Notes under the pieces: generated by a model
Seen by the model: the letters and a program-made list of their open reading frames with translations, nothing else
Database searches by the model: none
What the model was told of the DNA's origin: nothing
DNA from: Stenotrophomonas maltophilia
GTDB taxonomy: Bacteria; Pseudomonadota; Gammaproteobacteria; Xanthomonadales; Xanthomonadaceae
Assembly (NCBI RefSeq): GCF_006974125.1
Contig: NZ_CP037858.1
Location: 124,001 to 188,000, forward strand
Reading direction: 5' to 3'
DNA: 64,000 nucleotides
Translations under genes and position numbers: made by a program
Part shown: in pieces, positions 53,203 through 61,962 of the stretch
Layout of the letters: each line of letters begins with the position of its first letter
Numbering within the stretch: position 1 is the first letter of the stretch

Positions 53203-55512
53203 TCAGGCCCTGGGCATGGCTTCCGCAGTGCGGGAGCCATGCCATTGCTGAAGGACCCGCAACAGGCGTCGCGCATCGACCCAGTCGGGCGTGGCGTCGC
53301 GACCCAGTGCCCACAGGTCGGCCGCCGTGTCCGCCTCTGCGGCAGCCCCGTACATCTGCAGGGCCCCCTGTAGGCGATGCGCGTGATGGCATAGGTCAGT
53401 GGCGCTGGCCTCATCCATGGCCTGTTCGATCCGCACCAGTTCGTGGCCGATGTCCGTGATGTAGGCAGGGTCACAGGCAGCTGTGCCCGTTGTGATGGCC
53501 TGTCCGGTCACCGGCAGCTCCAGCGCCCGCAGCAGCGACTCAAGCTGTAAAGGCTTGGCCAGGGTGGCGTCGAACCCTGCTTTCCGGCAGCGCGCCACAT
53601 GCCGACGATCACGGCGTGCCGACAGCGCGATCAGTCGCAGTGGGTTGAGCGCCTGCCTGCGCAGCTGCATGGCCAGTGCATAGCCATCCATATCCCCGAG
53701 CCCGATGTCGAGCAGGGCTACGCTGCGCGGCCTCACAGCCTGCTCGGCAAGCGCGCTGGTGGCGTCGCCAAAGGCGTGCACATCGGCACCCGCGCGGCGC
53801 AGCTGCTCGCTGATGACCCGGCGATTGAGTGCATTGTCTTCCACCAGCAGCAGCTCAAGCCCGCCCAGCGGCCTTCCGACCTCGGCGGCGGCTGACACGG
53901 TCTCGGCCCTGGCGGCGCGTACCGGCAGGCGAAGGGAGAAGCGACTGCCGCGCCCGGGGATGCTGTGCACTGACAGGTTGCCGCCCATCGCGCGGCCAAG
54001 CTCATGCGCGATCATCAGTCCCAGTCCGCTGCCTCCGCGCGTCCTGCCGTCTTCGCCCTGCTGGAATGGCTGGAACAGCACGGCAAGTTGCTCGGCAGCG
54101 ATGCCGATACCGCTGTCGATCACATCCAGCATGAGTTCACGAGGGTCGTTGCCGGGCGTCAGTTGAAGGCGCAGTTCGATACCCCCGACATCGGTGAATT
54201 TGAGTGCGTTTCCCAGCAGGTTGTCGATGATCTGGCGCAGCCCCTCCGGGTCGATGGCGACAATGGGGCAGGGCTCGGGAAGACAATCGAAGCGAAGCGC
54301 CAGCCCGCGCTGCCGAGCCTGGGGGCGAATCGCATCCAGCGATTGGCGGCAGAGTCGTGCGATGTCGCAGGGTCGTGCGCTCGGCTTGAAGGTGCCGCTG
54401 GCCAGGCGTGAGAATTCCAGCGAGCGATTGAGCAGGCTGCGCAGCGAGGAGCCCGCGGCATGTGCGGCCGCCAGCACTTCGCGCTGCCCCTTGGGTGACG
54501 ACGGCTGGCTGAGCAGGTCGATCGAGGCCAGTACCGTCTGAGCCGAATTGCGCACTTCGTGGCTGAACATACCAATCGCGCGGGCACGAGCGCGGCCTTC
54601 ACCACGCAGGCGCCTGTGCCAGGCATGCCACAGGAACGGGGCAACTGCCAATGCGGCAGCCAGGGCCGGCAGCCACAGCGGGGGAAGCTGGCGCATCCAG
54701 TCCAGGGCGTGGTCGACCGAGGGGGGCGCCACCTGTCGGGCCCACAGCTGCAGCAGGCTGGCATGTTCTTCCAGCGTAATGTCGTGCAATGCCCGCTCGA
54801 TGCGCTCCAGCAGCTGGCGATCTTCGTGGTGCGCAAGCAGGTGCAGGTCGGTTGAGAAATCACTGTCGAACGACTGCAGGTGCAGGTGCCCGGCGAAATG
54901 CCGGCGGATCAGCGGGCGCAGCGTGGCTTCCAGGCCGATTGCCAGATCGGCGGTACCGTTCTCGACGGCTGCCAGTGTGGCGTGACGATCGGCCAGGTGC
55001 AGCAGGCGGAGGTGTGGGTGGCGCGCCGCCAGCCATCCCGCATACGGTCCTCCTTCGACCACGGCCAGGACTCGATGATCGAGCTCCGTGATGTCGCGCG
55101 GCAGGCGTTCGCCGCTGCGCCCGGCGAGCATCGTCTTGCCACCGCGGAACGTTCTGGATGCCACCAGCCCGTGGCAGGGGGGTGGCAGGTGGGTGCCGAT
55201 CACCAGTACCAGATCCGCTTCCCGCCTGCAGACGGCAGCCACTGATGCACCGGTGCTGGCATGCGGGTGTTCCTGGAACTGCAGTTGCGAACGCCGTGCA
55301 ACCAGATTGGCGTAGCCGTGGGCCAGGCTTGGCAACGTGGTGCCGTCAGCGAGTGCGGCGGGTAGCGGGTGCAGCGATGGCGCGGTCGCCACCCGCACTT
55401 CGCGTCCCGGCTCCCATCCAGGCGACGATGCATCCTCGGCCGACGCGGCAGGCAGCAGGATGAGCGCCAGCAGCAGGAGGGGGGATGTGTACAGTCGATC
55501 GCGCATCTTCAA
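53203..55512 (-). CDS. BvgS/EvgS-type hybrid sensor kinase with HPt
   Basis: 769-residue hybrid kinase. A signal/anchor segment (~8-25) is followed by a periplasmic solute-binding-type sensor (~35-270), one membrane helix (~280-298), HisKA with His318 in MFSHEVRNSAQ, HATPase (NLLGNALKFTD, DSGIGI, GGSGLGLMIAHELG), receiver with Asp602 in VALLDIGLGDMDGY, and a C-terminal HPt region with His712 in HAHRLQGALQMYG, in place of the usual HxLKG. The response regulator gene overlaps by four bases upstream. Complete phosphorelay modules, ligand unknown. Confidence 0.9.
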   Translation of the reverse strand: MKMRDRLYTSPLLLLALILLPAASAEDASSPGWEPGREVRVATAPSLHPLPAALADGTTLPSLAHGYANLVARRSQLQFQEHPHASTGASVAAVCRREADLVLVIGTHLPPPCHGLVASRTFRGGKTMLAGRSGERLPRDITELDHRVLAVVEGGPYAGWLAARHPHLRLLHLADRHATLAAVENGTADLAIGLEATLRPLIRRHFAGHLHLQSFDSDFSTDLHLLAHHEDRQLLERIERALHDITLEEHASLLQLWARQVAPPSVDHALDWMRQLPPLWLPALAAALAVAPFLWHAWHRRLRGEGRARARAIGMFSHEVRNSAQTVLASIDLLSQPSSPKGQREVLAAAHAAGSSLRSLLNRSLEFSRLASGTFKPSARPCDIARLCRQSLDAIRPQARQRGLALRFDCLPEPCPIVAIDPEGLRQIIDNLLGNALKFTDVGGIELRLQLTPGNDPRELMLDVIDSGIGIAAEQLAVLFQPFQQGEDGRTRGGSGLGLMIAHELGRAMGGNLSVHSIPGRGSRFSLRLPVRAARAETVSAAAEVGRPLGGLELLLVEDNALNRRVISEQLRRAGADVHAFGDATSALAEQAVRPRSVALLDIGLGDMDGYALAMQLRRQALNPLRLIALSARRDRRHVARCRKAGFDATLAKPLQLESLLRALELPVTGQAITTGTAACDPAYITDIGHELVRIEQAMDEASATDLCHHAHRLQGALQMYGAAAEADTAADLWALGRDATPDWVDARRLLRVLQQWHGSRTAEAMPRA

Positions 55513-56135
55513 AGTGATTCCAGCTGCTGCCGCATGGCGTAGATCTCGGCATCGTTGCGCAGCCTGAGCTTGCGCAAAGCCGCAACCTTCTGCGTGCTGA
55601 CAGTCTTGATGCTGCGATGACGCCGGAGCGCGATCTCCGAAACAGTCAGGCCGGCCAGCAGAAGCTCCAGTACTTCGCGCTCGTTGCGGCTGAGTTCTTC
55701 GCAGTCTCCCGGCAGGGTGCAGTCGGGTGGCAGTCGCGGAAGCCCCTGCGATACCCGCACGATCGCGTCCGACAGCATCGACAGTGGTTCGGTCTTGCTC
55801 ACCACGCCACTGATGCCGGTGGCGATGAGCTGGTTGATGTGGGTCAAGGGTGACAGGGTCGCAAAAGCGAGCAGGGGGACGCGTGGAAAGTGCTCGCGCA
55901 GCAGCGGGGTCAGCTCGGCCGCGCTGCGATCGTCGCGGGCCAGGGTCAGATCGATGATCGCGACATCCACCCGCATCTGCTGGAGGCTGTCGATGAGTTC
56001 TTCGCTGCGGGCATGGCTGGCGACAATATGGAAGCGGACGTCGCGGGAGAGATGCAGGGCAGTGCCGCGACGGACGACCTCATGGTCGTCCAGGAGTGCC
56101 AGTTGCAGCGGGCGCGGGGCAGGAAGTCCATTCAT
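55509..56135 (-). CDS. EvgA/BvgA-type LuxR-family response regulator
   Basis: 208-residue DNA-binding response regulator. The start MNGLPAPRPLQL is chosen because the longer frame to 56345 has no similarity. Receiver: LALLDDHEVVRRG and phosphoacceptor in AIIDLTLARDD, with a Lys in GVVSKTEPL. The LuxR-type HTH is LSRNEREVLELLLAGLTVSEIALRRHRSIKTVSTQKVAALRKL (motif split around ~145-190). Overlaps the kinase gene by four bases, so RR-kinase co-expression is certain. Targets unknown. Confidence 0.9.
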   Translation of the reverse strand: MNGLPAPRPLQLALLDDHEVVRRGTALHLSRDVRFHIVASHARSEELIDSLQQMRVDVAIIDLTLARDDRSAAELTPLLREHFPRVPLLAFATLSPLTHINQLIATGISGVVSKTEPLSMLSDAIVRVSQGLPRLPPDCTLPGDCEELSRNEREVLELLLAGLTVSEIALRRHRSIKTVSTQKVAALRKLRLRNDAEIYAMRQQLESL

Positions 56136-56397
56136 GCGCAGGGAGGTGATCGGCGCCCGTGGGGCGTGATGATCATTCTGGCGCTGCTGTCGCGGCGAAC
56201 ATCGAAATTGCCTGATTTTTGCGATTATTCCTAAGAGTCGATGCGCTGCATCCATCGATTCGGGGCTATCCATTGGCGGGATGGATTGCAAAGCCGGAAA
56301 CAGGCCATTTCCGCATGCGTGATGGGCGTCTGGCGTGAATGTCACCGGGAACCATCAGGGGCGGCGCGGCACCGATCCGCAACGCCCGGGATCGGTT
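56136..56397. other. 262-base intergenic region
   Basis: Between the response regulator and the GNAT gene. It holds an AT-rich stretch (56203-56235: TTTTTGCGATTATTCC) likely to be the regulator's promoter on the minus strand. No repeat, sORF or clear terminator seen. Confidence 0.5.
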
Positions 56398-56904
56398 TCA
56401 GGGCGTTCGACCCCCAGCGCGCAGGCTGCGCGCCATCTCGCTGGTTCCGGCCCAGCCAAGGTCGGCATAAAGTGGCTTGCCCTGCGCGGTGGCATGCAGG
56501 ACTGCGTAGGTGGCGCCACGTTCGGCGAAGGCGTCGTCTGCCAGAGCCATCAGCTTCCGGGCGATGCCCCGGCGGCGGTACTCCGGATCCACGTACACGT
56601 TCAGGACGTAGCCACGGCAGTCCTGTTCCGGATGGGCAGGGTGGGGTGGCCAGTCGATCAGCATCAGTCCAATGCCGGCGATGGTTCTGCCGTGGTCTGC
56701 AAGGACATGGCCGAAGTACTCGCCAGAGGCCAGGCGCGGTGCCAGCCAGGCACGGAAAGGAGCCGCCATCGCCCGCAGGATCTCCTCGGCGCGCCCATTC
56801 TCGCGGAACATGGCTTCGCGGTGGGCGCAGATCGCATCCAGGTCGCTCGCACGGATCTGCCGCACTTCAAGCCCGTTCCATGCCGCTTCTGCGTGGCTGC
56901 CCAT
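56398..56904 (-). CDS. GNAT family N-acetyltransferase
   Basis: 168-residue acetyltransferase, start MGSHAEAAWNGLEVRQIRA with GGGGA eight bases before it; a longer frame begins at 56979. The acetyl-CoA loop is in YVLNVYVDPEYRRRGIARKLM (motif A RRRGIA), followed by AFAERGATYAVLHATAQGKPLYADLGW. Substrate cannot be read from sequence. It is separated from the lipid operon by 96 bases and transcribed in the same direction. Confidence 0.85.
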   Translation of the reverse strand: MGSHAEAAWNGLEVRQIRASDLDAICAHREAMFRENGRAEEILRAMAAPFRAWLAPRLASGEYFGHVLADHGRTIAGIGLMLIDWPPHPAHPEQDCRGYVLNVYVDPEYRRRGIARKLMALADDAFAERGATYAVLHATAQGKPLYADLGWAGTSEMARSLRAGGRTP

Positions 56905-57000
56905 CGTGCTGATCCCCGGCTCAGGCCTGTCCGGCAATTCTGGCATCCTCTGCCGGGTGATGCATGACGCAGGACGCAACCGGATCGTTGTTGCGACGCA

Positions 57001-57534
57001 CTACCGGATGGATTGCGGCACGCGCCGCAGTCGGCGGATGTCGTAGCCCATTTCGGCGATGCGCTGCACGGCTTTCTGGTAGTCGCCGTCGGACACCTGC
57101 GGCGTACGTGCCATGTACCAGACATAGTCGCGCTTGCTGCGCGCCACGATGGTCTGGCGGTAGTCATCATCCCGCCAGGCGATGATGTACTCGGCCTGGA
57201 TCGGCCAGATGAACTGCATGCCCCATACCGCGCCATGGCCTTCCTCTTCGACATGGCCGATGGGGTGCATCGACCTCTGCGGGGCATCGAATCTGCCCTT
57301 GCGATAGGTGAAGGTGGTCTGGATGCGCCCGTCGGGCTTCAAGGCATAGCTTTCCACTGCGTCGTAGGCATCGCGTTCGGGCCAGGACGGGATATGGGCG
57401 ATCACGTACCAGTCGCCCATGAAGCGTGGCACATCCACCGAAGGCGCATGCGGAAGTGGCCGGGTGTCGCTGGAGGAGCAGCCTGAGCCGAACAGGCCGA
57501 CCGCGATCAGCGGAAGCAGCGGGAACACGCGCAT
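57001..57534 (-). CDS. blc: Lipocalin (Blc-type outer-membrane lipoprotein)
   Basis: Lipocalin binding membrane-derived lipids, anchored by an N-terminal lipid. The 177-residue precursor has lipobox FGSGC (Cys ~19), the lipocalin GDWYVIAHIPS motif, AYDAVESYALKPDGRIQTTF, and KRDYVWYMARTP, plus the C-terminal helix of Blc. Start MRVFPLLPLIA is chosen; an upstream frame reaching 57948 lies in the preceding gene. It ends an eight-gene lipid operon, eight bases after the second CFA-like methyltransferase. Confidence 0.92.
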   Translation of the reverse strand: MRVFPLLPLIAVGLFGSGCSSSDTRPLPHAPSVDVPRFMGDWYVIAHIPSWPERDAYDAVESYALKPDGRIQTTFTYRKGRFDAPQRSMHPIGHVEEEGHGAVWGMQFIWPIQAEYIIAWRDDDYRQTIVARSKRDYVWYMARTPQVSDGDYQKAVQRIAEMGYDIRRLRRVPQSIR

Positions 57535-57542
57535 GTCACACC

Positions 57543-58616
57543 TCAGCGGGGACGGAACAGGTAGTGGGCCACCAGCCATTGCTGGCCGCCGTCGTAGCCG
57601 AACAGTTCGGCGCATGCCATCCAGAACATCCGCCAGCGCTGCCACCAGATCCGCGCGGCCACCGGTCCATAGGTTGCCGACAGCACCGGCATCACCCGGT
57701 CGCGTGCTGCGTCCTGATTGGCCAGCCAATGCTCGGCAGTGCGCTGGTAGTGGCGGCCATCCAGCAACCAGCGCTGATCGAGGCGCAGGTCGCGCTGGAA
57801 ATGCAGCAGGGTATCGGCCGCCGGCATCAGGCCGCCGGTGAAGAAGTGGCGGCCCATCCAGTTGTCGCCGCCCTCGGTTTCGAACGGGTACATCAACGTG
57901 CGATGGGCGAAGATGTGCACGAACAGCGCACCGTCCGGCTTCAGCCACTGCGCGATGCGCGCCAGCAGGCGCTCGTAGTTGCGCACGTGCTCGAACATCT
58001 CGACCGAAACGCAGCGATCAAACTGCGCCGAGGGCAACTCCAGCTGGTTCACGTCACGGGTGAGCACCTGCACGTTGTGCAGCCCGCGGGCCTGGCACTG
58101 CGCCATGATGTGCTGGCGCTGGCTGTGCGAGTTGGACACGGCAGTGATCGCTGCGTGCGGATAGCGCTCGGCCATCCACAGCGTCAGCGAGCCCCAGCCG
58201 CAGCCCAGTTCGAGAATGTGCTGTCCATCGGCCAGGCCTGCGCGCTGGCCGTACAGTTCCAGCATTGCTTCTTCAGCCTGGTCCAGCGTTTCGTGACCGG
58301 TGGGGTAATAGCAGCTGCTGTACTTCAACCGCTTGCCGAGGCAGGCCTGGAAGAACGCCGCGGGCACTTCGTAATGCTGGCGATTGGCTGCATCGGTATG
58401 CAGGGCGAGCGGGCTGTCGGCCAGCTCGGCGATGCGGCGGCCGAAACGCGCGGACTGCGCTTCAATACCACCTTCCGATTCTTCCTGCAGGCGCTGCGCG
58501 CACAGTCGCCGGATGCCGGCACGCAATGCGGCATCCGGCAGCAGGCCACGTTCGGCCCAGGCAGTCAGCCCGGTTTCTGCTTCCTCGGCCGGATTCAGTG
58601 ACGGTATCGCGTTCAT
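57543..58616 (-). CDS. CFA-synthase-like SAM methyltransferase (second copy)
   Basis: 357-residue class I methyltransferase of the cyclopropane-fatty-acid synthase superfamily, lacking the N-terminal domain of true CFA synthases. SAM-binding motif I ILELGCGWGSLTLWMAERY (~140), then AITAVSNSHSQRQHI, VSVEMFEHVRNYERLL and HIFAHRTLMYPFE. The C-terminus has conserved YQRTAEHWLANQD. It overlaps DUF1295 by four bases. Probably methylates an unsaturated fatty-acyl chain, but N-methyltransferase activity is possible (the fold also occurs in coclaurine N-methyltransferases). Confidence 0.85.
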   Translation of the reverse strand: MNAIPSLNPAEEAETGLTAWAERGLLPDAALRAGIRRLCAQRLQEESEGGIEAQSARFGRRIAELADSPLALHTDAANRQHYEVPAAFFQACLGKRLKYSSCYYPTGHETLDQAEEAMLELYGQRAGLADGQHILELGCGWGSLTLWMAERYPHAAITAVSNSHSQRQHIMAQCQARGLHNVQVLTRDVNQLELPSAQFDRCVSVEMFEHVRNYERLLARIAQWLKPDGALFVHIFAHRTLMYPFETEGGDNWMGRHFFTGGLMPAADTLLHFQRDLRLDQRWLLDGRHYQRTAEHWLANQDAARDRVMPVLSATYGPVAARIWWQRWRMFWMACAELFGYDGGQQWLVAHYLFRPR

Positions 58617-59398
58617 GCGGAATGCTCCTTGGAAGGGCGGGGGAACCAGGGGAAGAACATCGGCGTGCTGTGCTGGTAGTCACGGTAGTCGTCGCCGCGG
58701 CTGCGCAGAGCCTGCTTTTCGGTGAACGGGATGCCGCTGAGATAGCGCAGGAATACATACATCAGCACGGGGCCGAGCCAGGCCAGCCACCACAGTGGGG
58801 AGCCGATCGCCAACAGCACGTAGGTGAACCAGTGCAGCCATTCGAAGAAGTAGTTGGGGTGCCGGGAGTACCGCCAGAAGCCATCTCGGCAGGTGCGACC
58901 CTTGTTCGCCGGGTTGGCGCGGAACCGGGCCAGCTGGTGGTCGGCCAGCGCCTCGCCGCCCACGCTCAGCAGCCAGACGAGCACGGCGGCCAGCAGCCAG
59001 CGCGTCATGCCAGCGGTTGGGTTGGCGGCGACCGCGACGAAGGGCAGGGCGAACAGTACCACCAGCAGTGCCTGCGCCATGAAGAACCCGAAGATCTTTC
59101 CCTGGTGTCCCTGCCAGTGGTCACGAAGGTAGCGATAGCGCCCGTCCTCTTCCTCGTGCCGGACGCGATGCCATAGATGAAGGGCCAGGCGACCGCCCCA
59201 CAGGCCACCGAGTACAGCCAGCGCCACCCGTGGCGCCACCGCGCCATCGCCCAGCAACGCCAGCAGCAGCGCGGCCGCGGCCACGCCTTTGGCCCAGAGC
59301 ACATCCACAACACCGATGTTGTGCTGGCGGCGCTGCCAGGCCCAGCCCCAACTCATCACCAGCGCCGCATACAGCAGCACCCAGAGCAGGTTGATCAT
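58613..59398 (-). CDS. DUF1295 steroid-5-alpha-reductase-like membrane protein
   Basis: 261-residue inner-membrane protein with ~7 helices. The C-terminal part GRTCRDGFWRYSRHPNYFFEWLHW is the DUF1295/5-alpha-reductase NADPH-binding signature, where reductase family members bind cofactor. Start MINLLWVLLYAAL overlaps the DUF2878 stop by four bases. Perhaps reduces a double bond during fatty-acid remodelling; that is inferred from neighbours. Confidence 0.85.
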   Translation of the reverse strand: MINLLWVLLYAALVMSWGWAWQRRQHNIGVVDVLWAKGVAAAALLLALLGDGAVAPRVALAVLGGLWGGRLALHLWHRVRHEEEDGRYRYLRDHWQGHQGKIFGFFMAQALLVVLFALPFVAVAANPTAGMTRWLLAAVLVWLLSVGGEALADHQLARFRANPANKGRTCRDGFWRYSRHPNYFFEWLHWFTYVLLAIGSPLWWLAWLGPVLMYVFLRYLSGIPFTEKQALRSRGDDYRDYQHSTPMFFPWFPRPSKEHSA

Positions 59399-59937
59399 GA
59401 TGACGCTCCGGCGAGAGGTGGCTGCGCTGTAGTGCGCGGGCGGGCGGCGCGGCACATCAGGGAAAGTGCAATGGCCCAGCCTGCACCCAGTACCAGGACG
59501 CCCTGCCACAGCGGGCTGTTGAACTGCACCGCACCGAATCCACGCGCGGCCGACAGGTAGGCCAATGGCGCCAGCAGCAGGCCGAACAGGGGCGGCAAGG
59601 CAGGATGGCGCTGCAGGAAGCGCATCGAGGTGGTCAGGGTCATTGCGAACGCAGCCCACAAGGCCATGATCCAGGGCGGCGGCACCCACCCCAGCGGGGC
59701 AGCGGCGTAGCGCACGGTGCCGCTGGCGGCAGCACTGGCATCGACCAGCCAGGCACAGGCAAGCGCCAGCGCCAGCAGCCGCAGGTCCAGTCGCGGATGC
59801 GCCGAGGTCAGCAGCTGGCTGCCGATGTAGAGCGAAGCAGCCAGCAACGCGGGCCATTGCCAGCCGCGCCCGGCGCCGGCGACGGCGCACAGCCAGACCA
59901 GCTGGTTGCCAAGCAGGTTGGCCCAGAACCGCCGCAT
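59395..59937 (-). CDS. DUF2878 membrane protein
   Basis: 180-residue integral membrane protein (about five helices), with the DUF2878 opening RRFWANLLGNQLVWLCAVAG. Start is the ATG right after the cfa stop (TGAAATG), with a longer frame inside cfa rejected. No biochemical role is established; it always occurs in this kind of lipid cluster. Confidence 0.85.
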   Translation of the reverse strand: MRRFWANLLGNQLVWLCAVAGAGRGWQWPALLAASLYIGSQLLTSAHPRLDLRLLALALACAWLVDASAAASGTVRYAAAPLGWVPPPWIMALWAAFAMTLTTSMRFLQRHPALPPLFGLLLAPLAYLSAARGFGAVQFNSPLWQGVLVLGAGWAIALSLMCRAARPRTTAQPPLAGASS

Positions 59938-59938
59938 T

Positions 59939-61198
59939 TCAGTTGCCCTCACCATGGGGGGCCGCAGGCCGATGGCCCGGGCGTGCCAGCAGCAGGTGCG
60001 AGACCCCGATTGAGCGCTCCAGGAAGCCGCCTTCGCAGTAGGCCAGGTAGAAGTCCCACAGGCGGCAGAAGCGCGCATCGAACCCCTGCGCCTGCACCGC
60101 AGGCAGCTGCGCGAGGAAACGCTGGCGCCAGGCGCGCAGGGTCAGCGCGTAGGAATGGCCGAAATCCTGCTGGGCGATCAGCTGCAGGTCGCTGGACCGC
60201 GTCTTGGCCGCCATGATGGCGTTGACGGAGGGGATGAAGCTGCCGGGGAACACATAACGCTTGATGTAGTCGACGCTGCGACGTGCCTGCTCATAGCGAT
60301 GGTCTTCGATGGTGATGGCCTGCAACAAGGCGACACCATCGGGCTTCAGCAGCCGCTGCAGCGTGGCCATGTAGGTGTCCAGGTACTCGGCGCCGATGGC
60401 TTCGATCATCTCGATCGACACCAGCTTGTCGAACTGGCCCTGCAGGTCGCGGTAGTCCTGCATCAGCAACGTCACCCGATCCTGCAGGCCGGCGGCCCGT
60501 ACGCGCTCGGCGGCCAGCGCAAGCTGTTCGGCGGAGATGGTGGTGGTGGTGACGTGGCAACCGTAGTACTGCGCCGCGTGCACCGCGAAGCCACCCCAGC
60601 CAGTCCCGATTTCCACCACGCGATCACCGGGCTTGAGCTGCAGCTGCTGGCAGATGCGGTCCAGCTTGCGCCGCGAGGCGGACTCCAGCGAGTCGGATTC
60701 GCTGGCGAACAACGCCGACGAGTACATCAGGTCCGGTGACAGGAACAGGGCGAAGAAATCGTTGCCCAGGTCGTAGTGGGCGGCGATGTTGCGCCGGCTG
60801 CCCTCGCGGCTGTTGCGGCGCAGCCGGTTCCAGCCGCGCAGCAGCCACCCACCCACCTGGGCCGGGCCGCGCTCCATGCCGTCCAGCAGGTCGCGGTTGC
60901 GGACCAGCAGCTGTATCAGTGCGACCAGATCATCACAGCGCCAGTCGCCCTGGATGTAGCTCTCGCCAGCGCCGACGCTGCCCTGCGCAGCGACCTTCCG
61001 GTAGAACGACGGGTCGTCGATGGTCACCGTCACCTGCAGCCCGGCGTGGGCGTTGCCCAGCCGGACCTCGCCAAGGGCATCGCGCACGCACAGGTGGCCG
61101 TCGCGCAGGGGGGCAAGCTGTGCCAGCAAGCGGCGGCGCAGGAAGGCATCCAGCGCGCCGGGGCGCGGCAGGGTAACCGAAGGTGTCATCGAGTTCAT
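59939..61198 (-). CDS. cfa: Cyclopropane-fatty-acyl-phospholipid synthase
   Basis: SAM-dependent enzyme turning unsaturated phospholipid acyl chains into cyclopropanes. The 419-residue protein starts MNSMTPSVTL (a longer frame reaches 61252). Lipid-binding N-terminal domain ~30-140 (SYIQGDWRCDDLVALIQLL), then catalytic domain with HYDLGNDFFALFLSPDLMYSS, SAM motif VVEIGTGWGGFAVHAAQYYG, CHVTTTTISAEQLALA, EMIEAIGAEY and the conserved RYVFPGSFIPS. Overlaps DUF1365 by four bases. Confidence 0.93.
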   Translation of the reverse strand: MNSMTPSVTLPRPGALDAFLRRRLLAQLAPLRDGHLCVRDALGEVRLGNAHAGLQVTVTIDDPSFYRKVAAQGSVGAGESYIQGDWRCDDLVALIQLLVRNRDLLDGMERGPAQVGGWLLRGWNRLRRNSREGSRRNIAAHYDLGNDFFALFLSPDLMYSSALFASESDSLESASRRKLDRICQQLQLKPGDRVVEIGTGWGGFAVHAAQYYGCHVTTTTISAEQLALAAERVRAAGLQDRVTLLMQDYRDLQGQFDKLVSIEMIEAIGAEYLDTYMATLQRLLKPDGVALLQAITIEDHRYEQARRSVDYIKRYVFPGSFIPSVNAIMAAKTRSSDLQLIAQQDFGHSYALTLRAWRQRFLAQLPAVQAQGFDARFCRLWDFYLAYCEGGFLERSIGVSHLLLARPGHRPAAPHGEGN

Positions 61199-61962
61199 CG
61201 CGGTTTCCCGGCAAGGGTGGGGTGGTCGTGTACGGGGTTGCGCTTCAGCCACAGCCGCAGTGCGTGCCAGTGGATGGCGGCCACCACCTGGGTGGTCATC
61301 AGTGGGTAGCAGGCGAGTACCCGCGCCAGCCCGCTGCCATCCAGCGGTCGGCGTTGCAGCGTCTGGGTGGCATCGAACTGGCGGATGCCGTCGCGCCAGA
61401 CCTGCATGTGCACGCGCAGGTGCTCATCGGGGCTGCTGAAGCGCCAGTCGTAACGGCAGTCCATCGGCATGAACGGCGAGACGTGGAAGCGCTTGTCGAA
61501 CTGCCAACGCAGTGACGCGCCTTCGTGGACGGCCGTAGCGACCGGCAGCACGTAGGCGTGCCGCTCCTTCCAGGGCGTATTGGTGATCTCGGCCACGATG
61601 CAGTCCAGCGTGCTGCCGTCGGCCTGGTAGCAGTAGTAGAAGCTGACCGGGTTGAACACATGCCCGGCAAAGCGAAGATGGGTGAGCAGCCGCACCGGAC
61701 CCGAGGGTCGATGACCGAGCGTCTTCGCAGCATGGTCGCGCACGGCATCGGCCAAAGGCTGTGCGGGATCGCCGAAATAGTCGCTGCGCCGGAACTCGGC
61801 AAGGTTGCGGCGATTGACCGACCACAGCCAGCGCCCGGCAAACACGGTCTCCAGTTCATCAAGGTCGAGCAGCAGCTGCGCAACCGGGTAACGGAACGCA
61901 TGCGGGTGCGGATGATGCCGACGATGCATCACCTGCCCGAAGTAAAGCGCGCTGGCGCTCAT
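61195..61962 (-). CDS. DUF1365 protein
   Basis: 255-residue DUF1365 protein. Conserved features HRRHHPHPHAFRYPVAQLLLDLDEL, RLLTHLRFAGHVFNPVSFYYCY, AEITNTPWKERHAYVL and FHVSPFMPMDCRYDW are all present. The family is soluble and consistently linked with an FAD amine oxidase and a CFA-type methyltransferase, but no biochemical role is proven. Overlaps both neighbours by four bases. Confidence 0.9.
   Translation of the reverse strand: MSASALYFGQVMHRRHHPHPHAFRYPVAQLLLDLDELETVFAGRWLWSVNRRNLAEFRRSDYFGDPAQPLADAVRDHAAKTLGHRPSGPVRLLTHLRFAGHVFNPVSFYYCYQADGSTLDCIVAEITNTPWKERHAYVLPVATAVHEGASLRWQFDKRFHVSPFMPMDCRYDWRFSSPDEHLRVHMQVWRDGIRQFDATQTLQRRPLDGSGLARVLACYPLMTTQVVAAIHWHALRLWLKRNPVHDHPTLAGKPR

Noticed and set aside
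56135..56160. CACCTCC before the response-regulator ATG, identical to the 16S rRNA 3' end
   Set aside because: It is the complement of a ribosome site, so it cannot act as one; probably chance.
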